Positions 43,591 to 53,227 of a stretch of 64,000 bases of DNA are shown here, one piece after another. Below the pieces are notes generated by a model. It ran no database searches. It worked only from the letters and a program-made list of their open reading frames with translations, and was not told where the DNA came from. The stretch lies in assembly GCA_025141835.1 (NCBI GenBank), contig CP081102.1:3038001-3102000 (forward strand), written 5' to 3'. Source of the stretch: Rhodobacteraceae bacterium M385. GTDB lineage: Bacteria > Pseudomonadota > Alphaproteobacteria > Rhodobacterales > Rhodobacteraceae. The position numbers were made by a program, and so were the translations under genes. The number at the start of each line of letters is the position of its first letter. The first letter of the stretch is position 1.

Positions 43591-45417
43591 TCAGAGCTTT
43601 TTGCCTTCTTTTACGTAATTTCCGGGGGCTGGGGCCAAAATTTCTTGCCCATTGTCGCCGGGTGCACGCGCAGCAATTTTTGGCCCAGAGCGTGTTTTCA
43701 GCCACGAATCCCACTGCGGCCACCAAGACCCTTCGTTGAAGTCTGCCGCCTCGAGCCAATCCGCCGCCTCGCCCGAGACCTTCGGGTTGGTGAAGTGGCC
43801 GTATTTCTTTTTCGACGGTGGGTTCACGATACCCGCGATGTGGCCGGATTCCGAGACGATGAAGGTTTTGTCCTTCGACCCCATCTTGGTAACGCCCCGG
43901 AAGCAATCCACCCAAGGGGCGATATGGTCGGTCTTGCAGGCAATCGCACAGAGCGGCACGGTCACGTCCTTCAGGGACAGGGTTTCACCGCACAGCTCAA
44001 ACCCGTCGGTGGCCAGAGCATTGCTTTGGCACAGGCCACGGAGGTATTCCTTTGCCATTTTGCCGGGCAGGTTGGTGCTGTCGCCGTTCCAGTAGAGCAG
44101 ATCAAAGGCCGGGGGCGTTTCGCCCATCATATAGCTGCGCACGGCAGGGCCGTAGATCAGATCCTTGGAGCGCAGGAACGACATCGTCTTGGACATGAAG
44201 TAGCTGCTGAGCACGCCGTCCTGGGCGATTTGGCGTTCAATGGCATCGACGAAATCGTCTTGCAGGAACGGGGTGAATTCCCCCTGAACCGAAAAATCTG
44301 TCAGCGTGGTAAAGAAGGTCGCCGATTTAATCGACTTGTCGCCACGCTTCTTCATCAGGGCAAGCGTCAGGTTCAGGGTCGTGCCAGCAATGCAGTAGCC
44401 CACGGCGTTTACCTGCTTTTCGCCGGTGATCTCTTTCACCTGTTCGATCGCGGCAAGATAGCCGTCTTCGATGTAATCTTGCAGTCCCACATCGGCGTAG
44501 GTCTGGTCGGGGTTCTTCCAGCTTGCCACAAACAGGGTGTAGCCTTGATCCACCGCCCATTTAATCAAGCTATTCTGCGGCTTCAGGTCCAGCACATAGA
44601 ACTTGTTGATCCAGGGGGGGAAAATAATAAGCGGGGTTTTATGCACTTTTTCAGTCGTGGGGGCGTATTGGATCAGCTCCAGCATCCGGTTGCGATAAAC
44701 GACAGAGCCTTCGCAGGTGCCAATGTTCACCCCCACTTCGAAGGCATCGGGATCGGCGAGGGTTGGAAGAAGCTCTCCGCCGTGGGCTTCAAAATCCCGA
44801 ACGAGGTTTTCGAGACCTTGAACAAGGCTTTCGCCCTCGGTCGCGACCGCCTTTTCCAGGGCATCGGGGTTGGTGGCGAAGTAGTTGGTGGGGGAAAACA
44901 ACTCGATCACCTGAGAGGCGAAGAACTCCACCCGTTGCTTGTCTTTGCCGTCAAGACCTTCAAGGTCCGTCACCGCCTTGCGGATCGCGTCGGAGCCCAA
45001 CACATATTGGTGGCGCACAAAGTTGAAATAGGGGTGCGATTTCCAAAGCGGGTTCGCAAAGCGTTTGTCTTCGGGCAGATCGCTGTCATCGATTAAAGGC
45101 ACCTGCCCTGTGGCCAGCGCGTCCTGCATTTCCATGTATTGAGACATCGCCTGCCCCCAATACATCGCCTGTTGCTCTAACAGCTTGCCGGGATTGGCAA
45201 AGGCTTCGGCCCAATAGGCCGCACCGGCTTTCATGTAGAGATCCTGGCTTGGCCCCGAAAGCCCCTGATCGGAAGGGGTTCGCTGGCCCATGGCGGCCAC
45301 AAGACGTTTGGACAGGGCGTCAACCTTGGCAAGGTTCGCGTTCAGCTTTTCCAGCGCTTCGGCGCCATCTGGGGCTGTGCCTTCCGGGGCGCCGCCGTCT
45401 TCAGTTCCTTGTGACAC
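43591..45417 (-). CDS. phaC: Class I poly(3-hydroxyalkanoate) synthase
   Basis: 608 residues from a GTG at 45417, chosen because GGGGAA lies 8 bases upstream and the N-terminus then resembles relatives (about 25 residues before LNANLAKVD). ATG codons at 45450 and 45444 are alternatives without a ribosome site. The active-site cysteine is C342 in the lipase-like box GYCIAG. The enzyme polymerises 3-hydroxyacyl-CoA on granules. It is divergent from phaZ. Confidence 0.94.
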   Translation of the reverse strand: MSQGTEDGGAPEGTAPDGAEALEKLNANLAKVDALSKRLVAAMGQRTPSDQGLSGPSQDLYMKAGAAYWAEAFANPGKLLEQQAMYWGQAMSQYMEMQDALATGQVPLIDDSDLPEDKRFANPLWKSHPYFNFVRHQYVLGSDAIRKAVTDLEGLDGKDKQRVEFFASQVIELFSPTNYFATNPDALEKAVATEGESLVQGLENLVRDFEAHGGELLPTLADPDAFEVGVNIGTCEGSVVYRNRMLELIQYAPTTEKVHKTPLIIFPPWINKFYVLDLKPQNSLIKWAVDQGYTLFVASWKNPDQTYADVGLQDYIEDGYLAAIEQVKEITGEKQVNAVGYCIAGTTLNLTLALMKKRGDKSIKSATFFTTLTDFSVQGEFTPFLQDDFVDAIERQIAQDGVLSSYFMSKTMSFLRSKDLIYGPAVRSYMMGETPPAFDLLYWNGDSTNLPGKMAKEYLRGLCQSNALATDGFELCGETLSLKDVTVPLCAIACKTDHIAPWVDCFRGVTKMGSKDKTFIVSESGHIAGIVNPPSKKKYGHFTNPKVSGEAADWLEAADFNEGSWWPQWDSWLKTRSGPKIAARAPGDNGQEILAPAPGNYVKEGKKL

Positions 45418-45548
45418 CTTGATTTCCCCGCCTTGATGCTGCATCTGCATAATAACTATAATTCTACGGGGACCGGGGTGAGGCGGTCCACGCGACGAAA
45501 TGATCCGGCTCATATGTATATGATCTGGACCGGACGCCTGGAGTTACT

Positions 45549-46823
45549 ATGCGACAGCTACTCACCTACGACCTAATGGAATCGATGCGCGTCACAAATC
45601 AGTGGATGGGCGCGTCTGCCCGCGCGATGTGCAGCTACCCGCAGCTTGGCCTTGCCGCGAACCCGTTCATTCAGTTGACCGCCGCCTGGGGCGAAGTCAC
45701 AGAGCGCAGCTTTGAGCGTATGGCGGCCAAGCCTGATTGGGGTATCTCCTCGATCCCCGGCAAAGACGGCCGCGACCACGTGATCTCGATCGAGACTGTG
45801 ATGGAACGGCCCTTTGGCGACCTGATCCGCTTTGACGTGCAGGGCCGTGAGCCCACGGGCCGCAAGGTTCTGGTCGTGGCGCCGATGTCCGGCCACTACG
45901 CCACTCTGCTGCGTAAAACGGTGATCTCGCTGCTTCCCGACGCCGATGTTTACATCACGGATTGGCACAACGCCCGTGATATTCCGGTTAGCGCAGGCAA
46001 GTTCGATATTGAGGATTACACCCTCTACCTTGTTGATTTCATGCGCGAGATGGGCCCAGACACCAATGTGATCGCGGTCTGCCAGCCTGCACCGCTGGCG
46101 CTGGCCGCCACGGCCTATCTGGCCGAGGAAGACCCCAAGGCACAGCCGCGCACCCTGACCCTGATCGGCGGGCCGATTGACCCCGACGCCGCCGCCACGG
46201 ATGTGACCGACTTTGGCCGCCGGGTGACGATGGGCCAGTTGGAAAAGTTCGTCGTGCAGCGCGTCGGCTTCAAATACGCGGGCGCGGGCCGGATGGTGTA
46301 TCCCGGCATCCAGCAGCTTTCCAGTTTCATGGCGATGAACGCCGAGAAACACGCCAAGGCGTTCACCGATCAGATCGTTGCCGTGTCCAAAGGCGAGGCG
46401 AGCGACCACGACAAGCACAACGCCTTCTACGACGAATATCTTGCCGTGATGGACATGACCGCCGAGTTCTACCTGACGACGGTGGAACGTATCTTCAAGA
46501 ACCGCGAAATCGCCAAGAACACCTTCGTGGTGGATGGCAAGTTGGTGGATATCGGCAAGATCACCTCGGTCGCGGTGAAGACGGTTGAAGGCGGCAAGGA
46601 TGACATCTCGGCCCCCGGCCAATGCGTCGCTGCGCTGGATATGTTGACCGGTCTGCCGGACGAGAAGAAGGCCAACTACATTGAGCCCGAGGCCGGCCAC
46701 TACGGTATTTTCGCGGGCAAGTCCTGGCGCAATAACATCCGGCCCCTCGTGCTCGATTTCATCGACGCCAATGCGGGAACGGCGAAAGCCGCACCCAAGG
46801 CCAAGCAGAAAGCCGCAAAATGA
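45549..46823 (+). CDS. phaZ: Intracellular polyhydroxyalkanoate depolymerase
   Basis: 424 residues of the intracellular PhaZ family that degrades native granules. Nucleophile C178 lies in VIAVCQPAPL, the family's Cys replacement of the lipase serine. The block VVAPMSGHYATLLRKTV and the end EAGHYGIFAGKSWRNNI carry the other triad residues. It has a Lys/Ala-rich tail. GGAG precedes the ATG. It is divergent from phaC with 131 bases between starts. Confidence 0.93.
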   Translation: MRQLLTYDLMESMRVTNQWMGASARAMCSYPQLGLAANPFIQLTAAWGEVTERSFERMAAKPDWGISSIPGKDGRDHVISIETVMERPFGDLIRFDVQGREPTGRKVLVVAPMSGHYATLLRKTVISLLPDADVYITDWHNARDIPVSAGKFDIEDYTLYLVDFMREMGPDTNVIAVCQPAPLALAATAYLAEEDPKAQPRTLTLIGGPIDPDAAATDVTDFGRRVTMGQLEKFVVQRVGFKYAGAGRMVYPGIQQLSSFMAMNAEKHAKAFTDQIVAVSKGEASDHDKHNAFYDEYLAVMDMTAEFYLTTVERIFKNREIAKNTFVVDGKLVDIGKITSVAVKTVEGGKDDISAPGQCVAALDMLTGLPDEKKANYIEPEAGHYGIFAGKSWRNNIRPLVLDFIDANAGTAKAAPKAKQKAAK

Positions 46824-47383
46824 ACGCGACTTCCCTTCCATGGTCCTGCCGATGCGGGGCCACAAACGGCACGCTGGCGGTGGAACGCGGATCGGGCACG
46901 CCTGCCATTTGCCATTGCGAAAGCTGCACACGGGCGCAGCGCCACTTCGGCGTGGAGGCGACGCAACTGGAAGGTGTGGGCGTCTTCCAAACCACACCGG
47001 ACCGCTTCAAGATCGACGCAGGCGCTGAAAATCTGGCCATCGCACGGCTGTCGCCCAAGGGCCCGTATCGCTGGTATGCCGCATGCTGCAACACACAATT
47101 GGGTGTCGGTTCAACCACGCCGAAGTTCTCTTTCTTCAGTCCAGTGCAAACCATCTTTCCCGATGCCACCCCTTTGGGCAAAGCCCGCACCCACGCCTTT
47201 GTGGCGCAGCCCGGTGGCGGGGTGAAGCACACGCGGTTGATACCCTCGATCATGGCGCTGATGTCACGCAGCGTCGCGGCGCTGGTCTCGGGCCGTTGGC
47301 GCGACACGCCGTTTTTTGACGTGAGCACGGGGCAGCCCGTCGCGGAGCCCGAGCTTCTGCCGCGTGATGCGGGCCGCGGCTGA
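46820..47383 (+). CDS. GFA/CENP-V-like zinc protein (DUF6151-like)
   Basis: 187 residues. The N-terminus CRCGATNGTLAV followed by ICHCESCTRAQ is the Cys pattern of glutathione-dependent formaldehyde-activating (GFA) and DUF6151-type proteins, and ACCNT follows. The C-terminal half is unassigned. It overlaps phaZ by four bases (ATGA), so it should be co-translated. The DUF number is from memory; activity unknown. Confidence 0.72.
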   Translation: MNATSLPWSCRCGATNGTLAVERGSGTPAICHCESCTRAQRHFGVEATQLEGVGVFQTTPDRFKIDAGAENLAIARLSPKGPYRWYAACCNTQLGVGSTTPKFSFFSPVQTIFPDATPLGKARTHAFVAQPGGGVKHTRLIPSIMALMSRSVAALVSGRWRDTPFFDVSTGQPVAEPELLPRDAGRG

Positions 47384-47456
47384 GCCTATCGCTTTTGCGA
47401 TTTGCTCACAGGGTTATCCCCTGGGTTATACCCAGAAACCGAAGATATTTCCCACG

Positions 47457-48491
47457 TCAGTCCTTTGGCCCGGACGGGGCCGGGGTCGGCGTCGTATCCG
47501 CGACTAACGAGAAGTTGCTTCCATCCCAGACCTGCGGCCCCGGACACAGCCCGGTATCCCCGCACAGGGAAAACGTGCCCGCAATCTGCACTCCGGTCCG
47601 GCCATCGGACATCGGAACAAGATCCGCCCCCATCCCCAAGAACGCCTCTCTCCGCGAGAAATCCTGCGTCGAAAGGAACGCATCAATCGAGCAGTTGGCC
47701 GCGCCGCACCACCCGTTCATTCCATCGACACAGCGTACCGCACTATGGTTAAGCAAATAATCCTCGGCCCCGTCGCCATCGAGGTCGGCAATGCTCAGGT
47801 CCGCCGCGTCCAACGTGTAGCCCGAGGCGCTGCACCCCGTGGCGGCGGCCTCTGCAATGAATGGTGGGATCGTATCGAGTGGCGCAGGGGCGATAACCGG
47901 CTCGGGCGCGACAACGACGCCCGCCACCTGCCCCGTCCCCTGATATCGGTTAAGCGCGGGGGGCAAGGGATTGCCCATCTCCACCCACCGTCCCACGCAA
48001 TAGGAAAACGCCGTGTCCAGCGCTTGGGTCAACCCATCCACGGGATACTCATATGCCACCCCCTGGCCCGGATCGAGGACGAGCCGCTGCGCCTCGAACA
48101 AGGCCAACACCATCTGATCGGTCATCGGCAGATAGACGGCAGAACCTTGTAGCTCATTGAGTTGCAAGGGCGGCAGGCCGTAGCCCACATCATCGACGGA
48201 AAGCACGATGCCCTCAATGGTATAGGGCGGCTCCCACGTAAGGATGGAGTCACTGATCTCCACGATCATCTCGAACGGATCGGTCAGGTGGCTTTCGTGG
48301 CTTCCTGTCTCCATCAGCCCTAACCCCTGTGGCGAGGGTGCGGTGCAGCCAAAGCCCAAGGTCCGGCCTTCCACTTGAGCATACGCGAACAGGATCGCCC
48401 CGGAATCTGAGGTCAGCGGCGTCCACGATTGGGCATGAAGCGGCGCTGTCGCCAACGATAGGGCGGCCAAAGCGTAATAGGCTGATTTCAT
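47457..48491 (-). CDS. Secreted hypothetical protein with a FG-GAP-like calcium motif
   Basis: 344 residues with signal peptide MKSAYYALAALSLATAPLHA. The region DLSIADLDGDGAEDYLLNHS matches the Asp-rich loop of FG-GAP/VCBS or calcium-binding repeats. Many Cys (CTAP, YCVGR, GCSAS, RCVDG, WCGAANCS, LCGDTGLC) suggest disulfides in the periplasm. The C-terminus is Pro/Thr-rich. No enzyme family was recognised. Confidence 0.72.
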   Translation of the reverse strand: MKSAYYALAALSLATAPLHAQSWTPLTSDSGAILFAYAQVEGRTLGFGCTAPSPQGLGLMETGSHESHLTDPFEMIVEISDSILTWEPPYTIEGIVLSVDDVGYGLPPLQLNELQGSAVYLPMTDQMVLALFEAQRLVLDPGQGVAYEYPVDGLTQALDTAFSYCVGRWVEMGNPLPPALNRYQGTGQVAGVVVAPEPVIAPAPLDTIPPFIAEAAATGCSASGYTLDAADLSIADLDGDGAEDYLLNHSAVRCVDGMNGWCGAANCSIDAFLSTQDFSRREAFLGMGADLVPMSDGRTGVQIAGTFSLCGDTGLCPGPQVWDGSNFSLVADTTPTPAPSGPKD

Positions 48492-48655
48492 GAAATAATC
48501 CCTTACTTAAATACGGACCGGGTCGGCGTAACTGTCCCTTAACTTTTGTTTGGCAGCCTTCAGGACATGCCTGCGGCTTTTCGAAGACCCAAACCACTGG
48601 AAGGAGAATGGCGCGACGAGAGCAACTATTCAACAAGGCGCCGTGCCCCCCCCGG

Positions 48656-49690
48656 TCATGAGCCTAAGGGCGATAACCGGGCAGAGGCGCGGCGGATCAA
48701 TTCGCCCTCAATCTCAACCCTTGTGCCGGGCGCGCGCCCGGTTTCGATCTCTGCCAACAGCGTGCTGACTGCGGCCTCCACCATCCGGTTCACCGGCTGG
48801 CGCAAGGTCGTAAGCTTGTAGGACGGCCAAGCCGCCATGGGCACGTCATCATAGCCGATGATCGACACATCGCCGGGGACATCCACGCCCATCTCGATGC
48901 GCAACCGGTCCATCACGGCCAGCGCCATATGGTCGTTCCCCACAAAAATCGCATCGGGGGGCTGTGCGCTTTCCATCATATCGCGCGCCGCCTCCGCCGC
49001 TGTTTCGCGTTGGAACATCCCATCCGCCTCCCCATGCAGGGCCGCGCCGCGCGCCTTGAGGGCCGCCACGAACCCATCGCGACGGTCGCGCCCGGTAGAG
49101 GCCCCCAGCCAGCCGGAAATCGTGGCGATCCGTCGGTGCCCCGCGTCCAGCAAAGCATCGGCCACCCTCGCCCCGCCCACGCGGTTGGCAGAGGTCACCG
49201 CGCTAAGGCCCGAGCCTTCGATGCCCCGGTTGAACAACAAAACCGGAAGGCCCACAGCCCGGCAACGATCCGTCAGCTCTCCGCTCAAGTTGATCGAGGC
49301 GGTGATGATCCCATCCACCTGATAATCCATCAGATTTTGAATCACCTCATCCACATCACCCCGAGAGTTTCCCGCCAGAAAAATCAGGATGTGGTAGCCC
49401 TTGGCCTGCAAGGCCGCGCTCAGCTTTTCCAGCGCATCGGGGTAGAAGGGATTATCCAGATAAGCCACCACCAGACCGATGATCTTGGAGCGCCCGGTAA
49501 TCAAAGAGCGGGCCAAAACGTTGGGCCGATAGCCCAACGCATCCGCCGCCTCATGCACCCGTGCGGCCATCTTTTTCGATACGCTGGCACCGGGGGTGAA
49601 CACCCTGCTGACCGCCGATTGGCTCACCCCGGCCCTTCGCGCCACGTCGGTCGAGGTGACCTTACCGCCGCCCCCATTCTGCTCGGTCAT
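48656..49690 (-). CDS. LacI family transcriptional regulator
   Basis: 344 residues. The LacI helix-turn-helix VTSTDVARRAGVSQSAVSRVF and hinge YRPNVLARSLITGRSKIIGLV precede a periplasmic-binding-like effector domain (IVVAYLDNPFYPDAL...GYDDVPMAAWPSY). The ATG at 49690 overlaps the SDR stop (ATGA). It is last in the HpsN-SDR-LacI operon and most likely controls that operon in response to its sulfonate or polyol substrate. Confidence 0.89.
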   Translation of the reverse strand: MTEQNGGGGKVTSTDVARRAGVSQSAVSRVFTPGASVSKKMAARVHEAADALGYRPNVLARSLITGRSKIIGLVVAYLDNPFYPDALEKLSAALQAKGYHILIFLAGNSRGDVDEVIQNLMDYQVDGIITASINLSGELTDRCRAVGLPVLLFNRGIEGSGLSAVTSANRVGGARVADALLDAGHRRIATISGWLGASTGRDRRDGFVAALKARGAALHGEADGMFQRETAAEAARDMMESAQPPDAIFVGNDHMALAVMDRLRIEMGVDVPGDVSIIGYDDVPMAAWPSYKLTTLRQPVNRMVEAAVSTLLAEIETGRAPGTRVEIEGELIRRASARLSPLGS

Positions 49691-50442
49691 CCAGCGGTCC
49701 AACCGCCGTCCACAAGGATCGACGTGCCGGTCACCATGGCACTCGCGTCCGATGCAAGGAACAGGACCGCGCCCATGATATCTTCCACTTCGGCCACGCG
49801 GGGCAGTTTGATCTTGCTCTCGATCCAGGCGCGCTTCTCTGGGTCGGCAAAGGTCGCCGCGGTCAGGGGGGTGCGGATGAACGTGGGACACAACGTGTTG
49901 ACGCGAATGCTGCGCGCGCCCCACTCGATCGCCATCGCCTTGGTGAACCCTTCAACCGCATGTTTCGTGCCGCAGTACACCGCCCGGTCGATGCCCCCCA
50001 CATGGCCCATCTGGCTCGACACTTGAATGATCGACCCGCCCCCGTCCATCGTCGCTGCCGCCGCTTGGGCAAGGAAATACGCCGCCCGCACGTTGACGTT
50101 ATTGACTGCATCGAAGTCTTCCGGTGTCGTGTCGGTCGCCGCGCTGTGCCGCGCCAACCCCGCAGAATTACACAGCACATCCAGCCGCCCCATCCCCGCA
50201 ACAGCCGCGCCCATGGCGTCGATATCCGTGATGTCCAAAACGACGCCCTCGGCAGAGAACCCCGCCTCTGTCATCTCGGCCACCGCCCCGTTCACAGCCT
50301 CCTGCCCGCGGGCGGCAATAATCACATGAGCCCCCGCCTCGGCCAACGCCACAGCGCACCCAAGCCCAATCCCCCGCGATCCCCCCGCAACAAGGGCTCG
50401 CTTTCCGGCAAGTGAAAACGACGGCGTCCGTGGCAATGTCAT
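49687..50442 (-). CDS. Short-chain dehydrogenase/reductase
   Basis: 251 residues, classical SDR: NAD-binding loop GGSRGIGLG, the NSAG element, catalytic Ser in QVSSQMGHVGG, Tyr-Lys in YCGTKHAVE, and a C-terminal DGGWTAG. The start at 50442 has GGAG eight bases upstream. Beside an HpsN-like gene it could be one of the DHPS dehydrogenases (HpsO/HpsP type), but a plain polyol dehydrogenase is also possible. Confidence 0.86.
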   Translation of the reverse strand: MTLPRTPSFSLAGKRALVAGGSRGIGLGCAVALAEAGAHVIIAARGQEAVNGAVAEMTEAGFSAEGVVLDITDIDAMGAAVAGMGRLDVLCNSAGLARHSAATDTTPEDFDAVNNVNVRAAYFLAQAAAATMDGGGSIIQVSSQMGHVGGIDRAVYCGTKHAVEGFTKAMAIEWGARSIRVNTLCPTFIRTPLTAATFADPEKRAWIESKIKLPRVAEVEDIMGAVLFLASDASAMVTGTSILVDGGWTAG

Positions 50443-50567
50443 CAAGAATACTCCAAAATCGTCGGCCCAATTTAAGCCCAAATCGCAGGGAGTCCCCCCG
50501 CATCCATAAGGCACTTGTGTACGTTCCCGGTGCCTCTCTCGCAATATTTCCGCCGCTCGGAAGCTCC

Positions 50568-50635
50568 TTCATCTTGGCCCATACACCTCCGGGGGTATGC
50601 GCATCCCTTGGATGCGCAGAGGGGGCTGGCCCCCT
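50568..50635. repeat. Composite element between hpsN-like and SDR genes
   Basis: The dispersed motif CTTCATCTTGGCCCATACAC with TCCGGGGG (50577-50595), a perfect hairpin TGCGCATC/GATGCGCA at 50598-50605/50611-50618, then AGGGGGCTGGCCCCCT at 50620-50635. The last equals the repeated hairpin core of 34635-34712. All in the plus orientation, though the genes on both sides run minus. Confidence 0.72.
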
Positions 50636-50672
50636 ATAGCGCTCCGCTCGCCCCAGACACGCCGCCTGCGCG

Positions 50673-51995
50673 CTACTCCGCCTCGCGATACGGCGCCCCT
50701 TCGCCGTAAGGCACATTCACCCCGCCATAGCGCCGGACCCGGATATTGCACTGCTCTGCGTGGCCCACAAAGCCCTCCAACATGCAGAGCCTTGATCCAT
50801 ATTCCCCCACCAGCGTCGCGGCCTCATCGGTCACAACCCTCTGATAGGAATGCGTTTTCAGAAACTTCCCCACCCACAGGCCGCCGGTGTAACGCCCCGC
50901 CTTCTTCGTGGGCAGCGTGTGGTTGGTTCCAATCACCTTGTCCCCATTCGCCACATTGGTGCGCGGCCCCAGAAACAGCGCCCCATAGCTGGTCATATTC
51001 TCCAAGAACCAATCGTCACGGTCCGTCATTACCTGAATATGCTCCGAGGCGATATCCTCGGACACGGCCAGCATCTCGTCATAGCTGTCGCATAGGATCA
51101 CTTCTCCATATTCCTCCCAACTCACCCGCGCCGTTTCAGCCGTCGGCAAGATCTGCAAAATCCGCTCAATCTCGGCCAACGTTGCCTCCGCCAAGGCGCG
51201 GGAGTTGGTAATCAACACCGCCGGAGAATTATATCCATGTTCCGCCTGCCCCAGCAGGTCCGTGGCGCATAGCTCCGCATCCACGGTGTCATCAGCGATC
51301 ACGCAGGTTTCCGTCGGCCCGGCAAACAGATCGATGCCCACGCGCCCAAACAATTGCCGCTTGGCCTCCGCCACAAAGGCGTTTCCCGGCCCCACAAGCA
51401 TATCGACAGCCTTCACGCTCTGGGTTCCCAAGGCCATCGCCCCGACAGCTTGCACGCCGCCAAGCACCAGGATCTCGTCCGCACCGCCTTCCTGCATCGC
51501 CGCCACGATCGCCGGATGCGGGGCGCCATTGACCGGCGGGGCCGAGGCCACGATCCGCTTCACCCCGGCCACTTTCGCCGTCAACACCGACATATGCGCC
51601 GAGGCCACCATCGGGAACTTGCCCCCCGGCACATAGCACCCGACCGAGTTGACCGGGATATTCTTATGGCCAAGGATCACCCCCGGCATCGTCTCCACCT
51701 CCACATCGCGCATCGAGGCCCGCTGCGCCTCGGCAAAGCGTCGGATTTGCGTCTGCGCAAACCGAATGTCGGCCATCTCCCGGCTCGACACCTTCTGCAT
51801 CGCCGCCTCAATTTCCGACGCACTTAGCCGGAACGCCTCCGGCTCATAGCCATCAAACTTGGCAGATAGTTCTCGCACCGCCGCATCGCCTCGGGCCTCG
51901 ATATCCGCCAATATCTCCTCCACGGTGCCGCGCACCTTGGCGTCGTCCTCTGCCCGCTCCTCCGCAGGCTTTCCACGTTTAAGATATTCGGCCAT
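50673..51995 (-). CDS. hpsN: HpsN-like sulfopropanediol 3-dehydrogenase / histidinol dehydrogenase homologue
   Basis: 440 residues of the HisD superfamily with zinc ligands Q250 and H253 in GQAEHGYNS and a C-terminal His in EGFVGHAEQC. The absence of other his genes, and the pairing with an SDR and a LacI regulator, suggest the HpsN type, which oxidises (R)-2,3-dihydroxypropane-1-sulfonate (DHPS) to sulfolactate in roseobacters. The N-terminus MAEYLKRGKPAEERAEDDAK begins at 51995. HisD proper is the alternative. Confidence 0.75.
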   Translation of the reverse strand: MAEYLKRGKPAEERAEDDAKVRGTVEEILADIEARGDAAVRELSAKFDGYEPEAFRLSASEIEAAMQKVSSREMADIRFAQTQIRRFAEAQRASMRDVEVETMPGVILGHKNIPVNSVGCYVPGGKFPMVASAHMSVLTAKVAGVKRIVASAPPVNGAPHPAIVAAMQEGGADEILVLGGVQAVGAMALGTQSVKAVDMLVGPGNAFVAEAKRQLFGRVGIDLFAGPTETCVIADDTVDAELCATDLLGQAEHGYNSPAVLITNSRALAEATLAEIERILQILPTAETARVSWEEYGEVILCDSYDEMLAVSEDIASEHIQVMTDRDDWFLENMTSYGALFLGPRTNVANGDKVIGTNHTLPTKKAGRYTGGLWVGKFLKTHSYQRVVTDEAATLVGEYGSRLCMLEGFVGHAEQCNIRVRRYGGVNVPYGEGAPYREAE

Positions 51996-52127
51996 CTGGC
52001 ATCCCTCCCCCTGACATTCTTCCGAAGGATACAATCGCCCCGCCCCGCTTCAAGATGATTCTGCATACGAATGCAAAGAACCGCCAAGCCGCCTCCAACA
52101 CCCGAGCACACGCCCCGATGCTTCCTT

Positions 52128-52204
52128 GTTCCAAAAATATCCTCGGGGGATTTGAAAGGGGGCAGACAGCCCCCTTCACGGGGGTGTGGGGGCAGCGCCC
52201 CCAC
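52128..52204. repeat. Weak copy of the dispersed motif with two hairpins
   Basis: Plus-strand TTGTTCCAAAAATATCCTCG followed by GGGGG, then hairpin AAGGGGGC/GCCCCCTT (52156-52176) and GTGGGGGC/GCCCCCAC (52186-52204). The layout resembles the elements at 34597 and 50568, although the motif itself is more divergent. It fills most of the 248-base gap between the hpsN-like gene and the hydrolase; the rest holds no gene that I can support. Confidence 0.6.
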
Positions 52205-52243
52205 GCGGTCGTCGGCAAAGCCGCCGACACCCCTAGCTATCGG

Positions 52244-53227
52244 TCAATACAACGTCTCGCGCAGCCACGCCGTCACGTCATCAACCACCCGTTCCGTCAG
52301 GGCCGGGCTCAAGATATCGCCAGCAATCACATGATGGAACGGGTCGCCCCCCTGCTCTGGCACTGGCACAGGGACCAGCGTCACCTCTCCCCCCCATCCT
52401 TGTGCGAATGCCCGCAAAGCCGGGGCCGAGATCACCTGATCCGTATCGGCGAACAGGAAAAGCGCGGGCGTTCTCACCTCGCTGTAATCCCTTGCCCGTG
52501 TCTCCCGCAGCAAGGTGCCCAGAGTCACCGTCGCCCCTGTGGGGTAGGCCGTTGTCCAATAGGCCTCGTGGTACTCGTTCACCGCCTCAAAAGACCGTTC
52601 CGCCCCGGCGACCCAAGGCGCCCAGACCCTTGCCAGCGGCAGCTCCAGCAAGGCCCCCGCCGGATTGGCCAGCTCATAATTGGCCGAGATCAACACCATC
52701 GCCGCCACATCCTGCGCCATTGCCGTGTCACTGGCCGCCCATGACGCCAAGGTCGCCCCGGTCGAGGTTCCAATCACCACCACCCGGTCGCCAATCCCCC
52801 GCGCCAATCGCAACATCGCCTCGGTCTCGTCCAGCCACTCCCCGGCTCGGGGTTCCGCCATCGCCGCCCCAGATCGGCCGTGGCCGGGCAGCCTTGCAAA
52901 GATCAGGTTCGCCCCCAACGCCTCGGCCACAAGGTCAGGCACCGGGCGGATTTCCTCTGATGTGGCCGAGAACCCGTGCAGATACAGCACCACCACATCG
53001 CTTTGTGCGCCCGGTTCCGTGGCCCAGACAATCCGCGCCTCTGTGCCGTCGGTGATGTCATCAAACCGGGCTTCCCGCGCCGCGAGCCAACCATCGGGAT
53101 CGTCCAGATCGGGCGCTTCCACGGTCCCGCGCTGGACCTGATCCACCGGCCCAAGATACAGGAATGCGCCAATCACGATCGCCACCAGCGCAATGACGCG
53201 AACAAGCCCCCAGATCAGCCTAGCCAT
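52244..53227 (-). CDS. Membrane-anchored alpha/beta hydrolase
   Basis: 327 residues. One N-terminal membrane helix (about 5-25), then an alpha/beta-hydrolase domain with oxyanion loop YLHGFSATS, nucleophile S155 in IGTSTGATL, an acid in LFADTDQVIS and a His in DPFHHVIAG. The helix lacks a lipobox, so a periplasmic or membrane-attached enzyme is inferred. It overlaps the next upstream gene by eight bases. Substrate unknown. Confidence 0.83.
   Translation of the reverse strand: MARLIWGLVRVIALVAIVIGAFLYLGPVDQVQRGTVEAPDLDDPDGWLAAREARFDDITDGTEARIVWATEPGAQSDVVVLYLHGFSATSEEIRPVPDLVAEALGANLIFARLPGHGRSGAAMAEPRAGEWLDETEAMLRLARGIGDRVVVIGTSTGATLASWAASDTAMAQDVAAMVLISANYELANPAGALLELPLARVWAPWVAGAERSFEAVNEYHEAYWTTAYPTGATVTLGTLLRETRARDYSEVRTPALFLFADTDQVISAPALRAFAQGWGGEVTLVPVPVPEQGGDPFHHVIAGDILSPALTERVVDDVTAWLRETLY

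Noticed and set aside
45573..46997. 474-codon open frame on the minus strand opposite phaZ
   Set aside because: Complete antisense overlap with phaZ and an Arg/His/Gly-rich composition typical of shadow frames.
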